Shown: piece by piece, positions 53,116 to 64,000 of the stretch
Position numbering within the stretch: position 1 is the first letter of the stretch
Layout of the letters: each line of letters starts with the position of its first letter
Source of the DNA: Ianthella basta
Taxonomy: Eukaryota > Porifera > Demospongiae > Verongiida > Ianthellidae
DNA length: 64,000 nt
Assembly (NCBI GenBank): GCA_964019415.1
Contig: OZ025871.1
Coordinates: forward strand, 1,139,629-1,203,628
Direction: 5' to 3'
The notes under the pieces: model-generated
What the model saw: only the letters and a program-made list of their open reading frames with translations
What the model was told of the DNA's origin: nothing
The model's database searches: none
Made by a program: the position numbers and the translations under genes

Positions 53116-54409
53116 TTACATTTTAGATAAGCGCGGTGATGCGTGTCCCATGGCAACTAGCTTGTCAGCTACGTCCTCATTCCCATTCCCAATCTCAGCT
53201 TGAACACACAGTTGCCCGTCACTCTTGACTGATGTAACCACAGCTTGGAAACTTGCTGATGACCTAATAATGGAGACAAAGTCCTTCACTGCTTCCTCTG
53301 TCCAGCCTTGTGCGGCTTCAACCGGTTCAATGTATGCCAAAGAGCAATGCAAGGCTTGACAGGGAGTAGTTTGGAACTTGGCTGGCAGTGGGCGAAGGGT
53401 TGAAGTGGACACCTGCTCAATGGTACCTCTGTCAACTAGAAGAACATTTGTTGCAAGTGTGCTATCAGTGTCATCTGCGGGAAGGAAGGAAGTGAGAAGA
53501 CATACCAAGGGAGTCAAGTTACCCAAAGAATGACACACCAAATAGATCATGAAGGAGAGAAGCCATGCTTGTGTACTAAAGGACTGTTGATAATGAAGGT
53601 GCAATCCTGTTCACAACACTGAATCAGAATAACAGTGGCTTCAAAATGACCAATGAGCTACAAGCCGACTAATGGCAGCAGTGTGCTATGGATACCGACC
53701 TGGTTGCTAAGAGCAACACACACACTAAATAGCATAATATCAGATTTCATCTCTCAGCAGATAGTGCATGAGCTGATAACCTCTCATTGCACCACCAGCA
53801 CACATATTACAACAGAACCCCTATATAGAGGACACCTCTCTAATGAGGACAGTGCCTACTGTCCATGCTACATAGAGATGTGTACAAAGCTACCTCTGAA
53901 ATAAGGACACCTCTCTAATGAGGACAGTGCCTACTGTCCCAGCTACATAGAGATGTGTACAAAGCTACCTCTGAAATAAGGACACCTCTCTAATGAGGAC
54001 AGTGCCTACTGTCCCAGCTACATAGAGATGTGTACAAAACTACCTCTGAAATAAGGACATCTCACTAATGAGGACACTTGGGCCTGTCTTAATCTTTCCA
54101 CAGATGTCTGGAAAGAACATGTGTCGCTGTATTCCAGGAAACTGACCAGTGGTCTCAAATTAGTGGTCTACCCCAAAACACCTGTAAAATTGCCATTATT
54201 GCAGAAATAAAGGCAGTCTTAAAAGATGCCCAAGACAGCCAGTGGACAGATGCTGTCGGTGAGATCTGCCAATTTACCCACAAGCGCACAGTGAAAGGGT
54301 TTCCTTGCCATTCAATGACATATTCATTTGTGCAATGACAAAATTCACAGCTATTATGTTACCATCACTGACCTAACCACTGTCCAAACAGATTCAGCAA
54401 TAGTAAGGT

Positions 54410-54444
<35 letters not shown>

Positions 54445-54530
54445 ACGCATCCACACACACACGCACACACACGTACACACGTACACACGCACACACACGT
54501 ACACACGTATGCACACACGCACGCGTGCGT

Positions 54531-54593
<63 letters not shown>

Positions 54594-57500
54594 GTCCATA
54601 CAGGCCCACAGAGAAGTGACCTTTGCACCCTAACAATACAACTTTGACCCGTAATGAGATTAAGGTCCAACAATAAGTAGAAGACAGCAACACCACCTCA
54701 CCTTGCAGCACCTCTCCTCTGTACCACTGTCCATCAGAGCTGCACTGCACCAGAACTGGGGTGCCTGGCCCCGCCCCCTCTCCCACCTGCCCCTCCCCTC
54801 CTTCCTCTCTTACGTGTTCTTGAATGGCATGCATTAATGGCTGTAGGATCTGCCCTGAGCCAATCAGATGGCAGATAAACTGCTCAGGGCTGTCAGCACT
54901 GGAAAATAGCAGTTCAAGCCTGTCACCTTGGGTAAACACAAGAGTCTTATACGCAGACAGAGACCTGCCAACATCACTGGAGTAGCTTGACCCTGTTGGA
55001 GGCGTGGTTGGGGGAGGGGAGAACCCTGGAAATCCTCCAACCTGACCCATGTGGTTGTGTGGCGGGGATACAACGTGGCCAAAGGCTAATGAATGCAGCG
55101 AGGCCGGCTGGTATGGGAAAGCGGGCTGCATCAAGTGTTTCGGAGAGGAACCTAGGGAGAAAGAGTAACTGGGTATGGCCTTGTGCAGGGGGCTCACATG
55201 AGGAGACGGCTGGAGAGACCTACTCAGGCCAGACGGCTGTTGGGCTTTGTTCACACCCACTTTGCTGCTGTCACGGAAACCTCTGCCGAGAGGCTTGGGG
55301 TGTGGTGTCGTCTTAGCAGTTGGCACAACAGGACTGCGCTTGGAGTCAACATTAGCAGACAGCGAAGAGAAAGAGTTGGGAGAAATGACCTCCCAGCTTG
55401 CTTCTGGGCTAACGACAGAAGGAGCCTGCTTTGAGTCCTTTGAGCCGCCAGTGCTAGCTGGTACATCCGAAGAATGTGTGGAAACAACCTCCCAGCTGGG
55501 GCTCATTGACATGTTATCCTTTTCACTCCCTTTTGCACCGTCTAGTGGTGGGGTTTGTTCTGCGGGGGAGGAGTCAGTGCCTGTCGGTTCAATCTGGACA
55601 TCTTTGGAAGCATCTGAGAGTTGCCTAGCAACTGACAAGTCGTCTGTCTGGTGGAGCCTTTCATCCTGACCTGTCTGCAAGCCAACTGCATCTCCAGTTT
55701 CATGAGGAAGATCACCTGTCTCTGGTACATCTTCTGGATCCTCCCTAGCACTAATTGCAGGGACTTCCTCCTCCAATGTTGCATCTACTGAGGGTAGGAG
55801 TTGCTCTTTTGGTTGTTCTCTGTTATCCTCAGGGGGAGCCCCTTGCAATTGTTTTGGTACCACCCCCTGCCCATCCCCCTCAGCCAGAGGTGGGTCATCT
55901 CCCTTTGCCTCACCTTCCACAGGTTCTCTGACCTGCAATGCAACTTCTTCCTCATCTTTATCACCCTCAGATATAGCTGTTTGGGGAACAGTGTCCCTTG
56001 CGGGAGACTCTGAAGATGGGGTAGCCTCTGTGGGCGGGGCCAGAGGATTTGTGAACTGGCCATCAGATATAGCGAGCACATATCCAGCGTTGACAATAGC
56101 TTGATTGAGAGATCGACCGTCTGGTGTGGACAGGACAACTCGGGCAACATTGTCTGCTGACATCTGGGAGGATGAGAGGAGAGAGTGACTGGGGAGAGGT
56201 GTAGGGCAGAACAATGTGAGAGCTATGGGGCAGCTGCAATGGATGGACAGTACAATGGAGAGGAGATGAGAGGAGCTCAAGAGTGAGGAGAGGAGTGTGT
56301 GTAGCGAGTGAAGTGACAGAGCAGTGAATGAGATTGAAACAAGATTGTGAGTACCAAATAGCCACTGATTGCTGCTGTTTCAATTGTTCCATGAGTGACT
56401 GGTTGACACACAGAACAAGACTAGAGACACGTGCACAGACTCACTCCCAATACTTGTATCTGCAATTTCATTTCCAAGTAGCTCTCAAGGTACTCAATGC
56501 AGTCTTCACTGAATACACCATCAGCGCTCTTGCTCTCCACACCTATCATTGAACAATGAATCGCAAAGGGAGCTTCTTCTCCAAACTCTTTAGCCAAACG
56601 ACAGAGCTCCTTCAGTGGAATTACATCGGAGCTCCCGTAGTCCACAAACATTACGTCCACCTTCGGATTATTGCCTTCAGAGTAGTCAACTGAGACCACT
56701 TCTCCGCGGTACCAGGTTTCATCTTCTCCAGACTGGAAGCACACAATGTCTTTCTCCTTCGGTACACCTGTGAATTTGAAGTCAAAGAAGCACAGGTCAT
56801 TGTAGAAGTTGTTCAGATCTTCCATGAACCTTTCCAGTTTGTCCTGTCTGCTAGCACGGTGGCAAAAGAAGGAATGGGGACTGTCCACATGGGAGAGGAT
56901 TACGGCTGTTTCAACACCCACTTCCAATGCAACAGAACTGGGAATGGAATCACAGTACTCGGAGGGGTCACACCCAATGGGGTCTCTACCCTCCCCCTCC
57001 CCAGTCAGTGCGGCCAGAGGATCTGTGAACTGTCCATCAGATGTAGCGAGCACATATCCAGCGTTGACAATAGCTTGATTAAGAGATCGGCCATCTGGTG
57101 TGGACAGGACAACTCGAGCAACATTGTCTGTTGACATCTGGGAGGATGAGAGGAGAGAGTGATTGGGGAGAAGAACAGCGTGATGACTAGGGACAGCCAT
57201 GCAGGGTGCTGAGGGCACAAGGGATGTGACAGGATAGACATGAAGTGGGGATTGAGAGGGAGCATGCAAGTGAGGGTGACAAGAAGGGCTAAACAGTGAA
57301 TTAGAAAGGTGCATCCAGTTACATACACACACAATCTCACATACGCATGTAGTGACTATGCTAAACTACACGTGAAACCATGTGTGTACTGAGGTCTCAA
57401 TACATGTAGGACGGCTGTACTTAACAAGAATCGGAACTGGAAGGCCGTGGCTAGTAAATTGTGTTCCATGAGTGACTGGTTGACACACAGAACAAGACTA

Positions 57501-60500
57501 GAGACAAGTGCATAGACTCACTCCCAATACTTGTATCTTCAATTTCGTTTCCAAATAGCTCTCAAGGTACTCAATGCAGTCTTCACTGAATTCATCGTCA
57601 GCACTCTTGCTCTCCACACCTATCATTGAACACTGAATCGCAAAGGGAGCTTCTTCTCCAAACTCTTTAGCCAAACGACAGAGTTCCTTCAGTGGAATTA
57701 CATCGGAGCTCCCGTAGTCCACAAACATTACGTCCACTTTTGGATCATCCTCATCATCATAGTCAATTGAGGCCACTTCTCCTCTGTACCAAGTTTCATC
57801 TTCTCCGGATTGGAAGCACACAATCTCGCCCTCCTCTGGTTCGTCTGTCAACTTGAAATCAAAGAAGCACAGGTCATTGTAGAAGTTGTTCAGATCTTCC
57901 ATGAACTTGTCCAGGTTGTCCTGTCTGCTAGCACGGTGGCAAAAGAAGGAATGGGGACTGTCCACATGGGAGAGGATTACGGCTGTTTCAACACCCACTT
58001 CCAATGTAGCAGAATTGGGAATGGAAATACAGTACTCTGAGGGGTCAAATCCAATAGGGTCTCTATCCTCCTCCTCCTCCTCCTCCTCATCAAACCATTC
58101 ATCATCATCAATCTCATCACCGAGTGAAAGATTGGCTGCTTCTTCAGATAATGGTGCTCCTTCCTCAGCTAGTACATCAACTTCCTTCTCGTCAGTCTGT
58201 TGACTGTCAGCACCAACTTCCTGTTCTGATGCAGTAAGATCTTTCTGCTCTAATGGAGTGGCAGCTTCCTGTTCTGGTGGAGTGGCAACATCCTGTTTTG
58301 GTGGAGTAGGCTCAGATGAAGAAGTAGTTACCACCATTTCTGGTGAAATATCACTTTGCTGTAGAGTAGCATCAACTTCCTGTGGGGTAGCAACTTCCTG
58401 TGGCTCAGAATCAAGCTTGGGCAGAGGGGTTAGGCCAGAATCTTTTTCTGCTTCTACTATTTCAGGAAGTTCATCATCTCCTTGCTCATCTGTTGGCTGT
58501 GCTGGCCTGTCTGTTTTCTGTTCCGGTAAGGTACCTACTTCCTGTTCTGTTGGATTGTCAACATCCTGCTCTAATGAAGTAATGACATTCTGATCGGACC
58601 CAGGCACAACGACTTCCTGTTCAACTGAGGTAATAACGTCTTGTTCTGGTGGAGTATCAAACTCATTTGGTTGGATTGTGGCAGTGTGTTCCACTGCTTC
58701 GGTTTTCTCCAATGAAGGTTCCTCTTCCTGCTCTTGCAACATGACTTCTTTTTCCTGTTTTCGCTCCGGACTACTCCCTGACGATTCACTGTTGCCACAC
58801 TCATCCTCCAGCTGGCAGACTATCTCCTGGGACAAGTTACGTCCTGTTTCCATGTCCATTAGTCTAATGACAGCCCTCTCTCCTGCTGCAGTGGGCAACA
58901 CCACTTCAGCTTGAAGCACCTTACCAGAGACAAATTTGACAACAGTGTTCTGGTATTCAATAGGCCAATTGTCCCTACGTGGAACATCGGCAAGGCAACA
59001 GAGGATGGCTTGTTGAGGCAGCATGAGAAAAGACTTGGGGCAGAACAATATTGAATCCAGAGCTATGTCTTCCGAGTTACCATAATCTACAGAAAATAGC
59101 TGACAAGTGTTATTGACTGGATCGTATTCTCCAAGAACCTCAGCACGGTTCCACACTGTGTCACTAGAGAACCTTGCAAGGACAAACTCCCCCTTCTTGG
59201 GCGGTGCTTCTAGACCATAAAAGGCTCCCTCCATTGAAGAGTCCTCCTGAGAGATTGTACTGGTATATTGGTCAATGTCACTCATCAGTGTGTCAAGCTC
59301 TGACATGCAGTCACAGCGCTGTATGTAGACAATGGATGGGTTGTCAACGGCCACCACTTGCACCTGAAGCACCTCCTTGACTCCGAGAGAGAGCTTGAAA
59401 GGCACAACTGAGGGAGAAATGGGCCCGTCAGTTGATGAACTTGTCTCATCACTGTCAGAAGATTCAGTCTTGCCAAAGAGGGATTGCTTCTCCCTGATGG
59501 GAGGTGATGGAATGGAAGCTATTGTGGTTTGAAACTCATCCCCGGCACTTTCAAACCCTTCCTCCTCCTCTTCTTCACGTTTGTCCCTAAGTTCTTCATC
59601 CACTGTCAAAACTTTGGTTAGTCCATCATCTTCTTCTGCATCTGCCTCACTGGGAAGATTTGAGCTAGCATCTTCCCCAACGATGGTTTCCTCGACCCGA
59701 CCTAGCTGAAGGACAGTTGACATATCCACTTCCACCCCCGCTTCATTACACAATCGAACCAAGTACTTCCCCCTTGAGATTTCCTTCACAACTGTGACAA
59801 TATATTGAGAACCTTCAACTATAACCTCTTTGAATGCCTCTTCCATTTTCTCTGTTCTTCCACTCTTGAGTGGTTCCGCTGCTGGAACACAGGAGCAGTG
59901 GATCAATTGGGCTCTGCCAGAGAGGAGCTGAGAAGGGAGCTCAGCTAACTTCGCCACCGGCACCACCTCCTGGTTCCCGTAGTCAATGAATCTTAGCAAC
60001 ACTTGATCACTGCTGATGACTTCCTCAATTACAGCTCGGTACCAGGAGTCTTCCTGACTAAAGCATCCCGCACAGATGACACCCACCTCAATGCGACTCT
60101 TCTCCATTGGTTGGGCTTCGGCCAGTAGGTCAGCCATTTTTGTCATGATGTCATCCAGCTCAGCAGCCATGTGAAGAGGTTGGCAGAAGAAGGAATCTGC
60201 TGAGTCAATACTGGAAATGTACACATCGATCTTGTCACCAATACCAACCTTGAGCGGCCATTTAAAGGTGGTGGAGGACGTTGTTTGAGCCTTCCCGCTA
60301 TCATCACCATCACCCGGTAACAGTCTCTCTGCTATTCTCTCCAGTTCTTCATCTCCAGAAGACTTTCTGCTTAGCCTATCAGAGAACATTCGACCCACCT
60401 CGGTGCCCTCTTCATCCCACAGGGTGACAACAGCTGTTCTTTCTATTATTTTTCGAACTTCCAATTCAAACACTTGGCCCTTGACGACAGACACAAAGTC

Positions 60501-63500
60501 CTTTATTTCATCCTCTCCAAACTCTCGTTCAAAGTTGGATGTGACAGAGCACCAAAGGGCCTGTACAGGAAGTAAAAGGTGTTCTTCCGTTAGGGGTTTC
60601 AAATTTGTCACAGGAACTTCTTCAGAGTTCCCCCAATCAACAAACTGGACTATGGCTTTTGTGTCAGATGTAATCTCGGTGATTTCTGCTCGGTACCACT
60701 CATCAGTTTCACTGTACACAGCTGCACAGGGCTGGTTTAGGGAGCTCTTAGTAAGTTTGCCTGCAAAAGTTGCCTCGTGTGTGGTTAGGAGGTCCTGCAC
60801 AGCTACCACTGCATCTACATTGTCCAGGACTTGGCAGTAGAAGTCAGTTGGGGAAGAGACATGAGTCACTTGGATGGGTTGGCGAGTGCCAACTCTGGGC
60901 AAACATACTGGCTTGTACGATAGAGTGCTGCTAACTTCACGCTCATTTGAACCTGCTTCTGCCAATTGCTTGATACTTCCTGCTTCACCTTCTAGGTTGC
61001 CACCTCCAGTTAGGTTGTCGCCACTAGTTCCCTGCTGCAAGGTTGACCTATCAACTCCTGTTTCCTGTTCTACATCATTACTTCCTCCTTCTGCAGCACT
61101 CCCTTGGGTGGATGACCGCTTCTTACCGAAACTATGGAAGAGTGAATCACCATTGTCGTCCAACAGCCTGACAACCAAGCAGTCATCTTCCACCTGGACC
61201 ACTTCCATAGTGTAAACATTCTCTGTTGCCTCTTGGCTGAAATCAACACACTCGCTGGCTTCAAATTCACAACTGAAGTCAGAAGTAAGAGAGCACCAGA
61301 TGGCTTGAGCCGGTAGGAGGGCGTGTTTGGGCATCAGTGGGCGGGTCTTGTTGAGGGGCACTTTTTCTGAATTGCCATAGTCAACAAAGAAGACAACAAC
61401 ATAATCTCCACAGACTTCTGTTACTTCTGCCCTGTACCATGCTCCATCCATGGAAGAGGCTGCTGCACACACTTGACCCTCTGTAAGGGGGATACTGTCT
61501 TCAGGAGGCATGCTGTTACAGTGGTCGGCCAGTTCGGCCATGAGGATATCCAGCTGTTCTTTGTTCCCACAAAGCTGGCAGTGGAAGTCTGCAGGAGACA
61601 CAACGTAAGTGATGTACACAACCATTTTGTCTCCAGCATTAAACTTGGGTAGCTTTCCATAAGTAACTGGTTCATTGGAAGGGGCAGATGATGGAACAAC
61701 TGCTGATGTCTCTGGAGCTGTCGAAAGTGGCTCAGGTGCATTTGAAACAGCTTCTTCTTCTTCTACTTCTCTGGGAAACACTTGCTGCCCAGCACTGTCA
61801 AAGAGCTTCACTACCACACTATCTGCCTCTGAAGAACAAGCTTCCATTTCAAAATTCTGGTCCTGAACTGAGTCCGAAAAAGAGGCTATTTCAGATTGGG
61901 AATATACTTTGGTAAAGTCAGTAGTGATGGAGCACCAGATGGCTTGTGGTGGCAATGCAACAAGCTCAGGTTGGAGTGGTCTGATGCTGCCCGAGTCCAC
62001 CAGTTCCGTGTTGCCATAGTCAACAAATTGCACCAGCACCTTCCCAGCTTGGTCATCACTCTCAACAACTTCAGCCCGATACCATTCCCCATCCGCTGAG
62101 AACACAGCGCCGCATGCTTCTCCACTACCAGGAGTAAACTGAGCTGGCTTTGATGCTTTGCTGCAATGCTCCGCAAGGCTGTTCATTACCCTGTCCAGTT
62201 CCTTGGCCTTGGTCGTATCTTGACAGTAGAAGTCGCAAGGAGAAGTGACATATGTCACCATGACTTGTGAGCGTTTGGCCATCTGAGGCTGGGAGTATGT
62301 GAAGTACAGGGGGCTGCCAGATGCATCAGGTGTCTTTTGGGCCCCCAAGGACCTTTTGTGTCCTGGGGGAGCTTCCCCTTTGAAGTATGACTCATCAAAG
62401 ACTTGGCCACTTTGATCTACCACTTCAACAATCACACTCTCTCCATCACACTTTTTCACTGTGATGTTACACTCTTGGTCACAAACAGCAGCCTTGAAGG
62501 CCCCCATGTGCTCATCACTGAACTGTAGCTCAAAGTCATCCGTCACTGAACACCAAATGGCTTGTGCTGGGAGAAGGAGATGCTCAGCTGTCAGTGGCTG
62601 CAGTGCAGTGGGTTCAACTGTTTCAATGTTACCGTAATCAACATACTGGACAGTGACACGTCCATCATCTGTCATGTCCGTCACCTCCGCCCGATACCAT
62701 CCCCCGTCAACCGAGTACTGGGCTGCACATACATCACCCACACTCCACTTCACTCCACACATGGGAGAAGAATCACTGCAGTGAGTCTCCAAATTTGCCA
62801 TGAGTGCATCTAAAGCATCAGAGTGCTTCGTATCCAGACAGAAGAAATCGGCAGGAGAATTCACAAACGTTACCACGGCATTAATTTTGGCCCCAGCTTG
62901 AAGTGGTGGTAGGAGAGCAAATGAGCCACGGTGTGTTTCTGCAGGCAATAGAGTAGATGAAGATGCTGTAGCAGCTTGGCTTTTTCCTCCTCCTCCTCCC
63001 TTCATCTTGCAGCTTGTGTCTGTCACAGTAACCCCATTGCTGTCCTGAAGAGACACTATCATGCTCTCTCCTTCCACTCCCTTCACTACTAATTCAAAGC
63101 ATTCTTCAGTCACCATGGCAACAAAATCAGCAGCTTCTGATTGGCTGTACTGCTTTTCAAAATCATCGGAAAGTGAGCACCAAAGTGCCTGTGCAGGAAG
63201 GGAGATCACGTCACTTGGGAGAGCAACTATGGAAGACAACTCCACTTCTTCTGTGTTACCGAAGTCCACGAATTGAACTAAGACTCGGCTACCTGCGATC
63301 TCCTCTACTACTTCTGCCCTGTACCATCCTCCATCAGCCGAGTAGAGTGCAGCACACGGTTGTCCAGGAGACGCAGACGCAACAGGTGAAGCAGAAGGGC
63401 AGCTCAATGCAAGTTTATCCATCACAACAGTTAGCATTTGGGAACTTTGCATGTCCTGACAAAAGAAGCTGACCGGGGAGGTGGCATAGACAACCACTAC

Positions 63501-64000
63501 TTGCATCTTGGTGCCAACTCCTGGAGGGGTGGGGTAGGTAAATGAAGTGGGTGGGGTCTTTGTAACCATGGCAACATCACCTGCATCTGAGCTGTGCTGT
63601 GAGGAGGGTTGTGCCGACGAGCTGGAGTCAATGTGGCTCGAAGTGGTGGAGAGGTAAAGGTCTTCAGAAGGTGCTTGACTGGTGTGTGTGGAACTATTCT
63701 CATTGCCATTTTCTGAGCGTGAAGTAAATCCTGATCGAACAAGACAGTCTACTGCATCCTCTCCATTCTCCATCCGCAGCTGAACCAGGTGGTTAGCATC
63801 CTTGCTTGTCTTGGTGACAGTAATGGTCACCTCTGTGTCTAATAGGATCTCTTTGAAGGCAGAAACAGTGTGTCTGGACCAGCCTTTTGAGCCCAATGAC
63901 GGGACTATCCCCTGGAGACCACAATGGATAGCTAGCATTGGAGTAGCAAGCAGCTCTGGGGAAAGACGATGGAGATCAGATTGCGAATAGATCTCTTCAT
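53116..64000 (-). CDS. Giant multi-Tudor domain protein (piRNA-pathway scaffold type), 5' end outside window
   Basis: Minus-strand exons: 64000-57522 (open at the window edge), 57137-56445, 56163-54702, 53474-53116; all in phase. The huge first exon encodes the end of one extended Tudor domain and eight further ones. Their conserved WYRAEV strands lie near 63315, 62697, 62082, 61434, 60692, 60041, 59152 (WNRAEV) and 57785. Exon 57137-56445 adds a ninth, and the last two exons add a split tenth. Each unit shows the SND1-like strand (SPADFFCQ), then [14 protein letters not shown] and [10 protein letters not shown]. Extended Tudor domains bind symmetrically dimethylated arginines of PIWI proteins and build germ granules. 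Acidic, proline-rich linkers (58060-58800, 54950-56040) are probably disordered. The architecture is nearest to TDRD1/6/15 or fly Tudor; orthology is not decided. TG-rich and 75-bp repeats fill the introns. Confidence 0.9.
53820..54090 (+). repeat. 75-bp satellite-like array
   Basis: Three to four tandem units, nearly identical, with the core CACCTCTCTAATGAGGACAG and GAGATGTGTACAAA; unit length counted as 75 bp. Lies in the last Tudor-gene intron. Confidence 0.95.
54411..54592. repeat. (CA)n / CACACGTA microsatellite
   Basis: About 180 bp of CA with ACGT interruptions in the last Tudor-gene intron. Confidence 0.95.
56395..57520 (-). repeat. Tandem exon-intron duplication in the Tudor gene
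   Basis: Exon 57137-56445 repeats the 3' part of the giant exon (about 58060-57522) at high identity. The intron bases after both donors share GACTGGTTGACACACAGAAC-type sequence (56398-56440 and 57475-57518). The 5' part of the exon (start, [20 protein letters not shown]) is also repeated at 56163. Confidence 0.9.

Overview
The window is nuclear DNA of an animal: spliced GT-AG genes, a Tudor-domain germline scaffold, a GREB1 homologue, two cilium/flagellum genes (STPG1, MAPK15), a Rac regulator (CYRI) and a copper monooxygenase with a DOMON domain. Proteins are full length but clearly diverged from vertebrate sequences. Introns are mostly short, two genes are intronless, and dinucleotide microsatellites are extremely dense. 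A non-vertebrate, possibly early-branching metazoan such as a sponge fits best; that placement is inference.

Layout: 200-2702 (+) 3' exons of L-threonine 3-dehydrogenase (TDH); 4430-19863 (+) a GREB1 homologue whose reconstructed length (about 1925 aa) is close to the human protein; 21183-22166 (-) single-exon BUB3, head-to-head with 22304-27979 (+) a DEK-like chromatin protein; 29558-32914 (+) CYRI/FAM49; 33844-35905 (-) elongin C, head-to-head with 36306-40248 (+) STPG1; 40556-45860 (-) MAPK15/ERK7, head-to-head with 46040-47839 (+) an intronless DBH/MOXD1-like monooxygenase; 48987-50117 and 51443-52645 (-) a tandem pair of very divergent actin-like genes; 53116 to beyond 64000 (-) a giant multi-Tudor protein.

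There is no operon or obvious shared pathway. Compact organisation shows in three divergent promoters with 137 to about 400 bp between start codons. The two divergent promoters that serve cilium genes both carry an RFX X-box-like site close to the start codon of the cilium gene.

The rest is repeats. (GT)n/(CA)n arrays often run straight out of 5' splice sites. A 75-bp satellite-like unit, two other dispersed repeat families and at least four short inverted-repeat (MITE-like) elements fill introns and spacers, with purine- or pyrimidine-rich minisatellites. The observations most worth follow-up are the tandem actin-like genes that have lost the hydrolysis residues and the D-loop, the recent tandem exon duplication in the Tudor gene, the TDY activation loop of MAPK15, the X-boxes, and microsatellites fused to splice donors. 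No tRNA, rRNA or CRISPR was seen.
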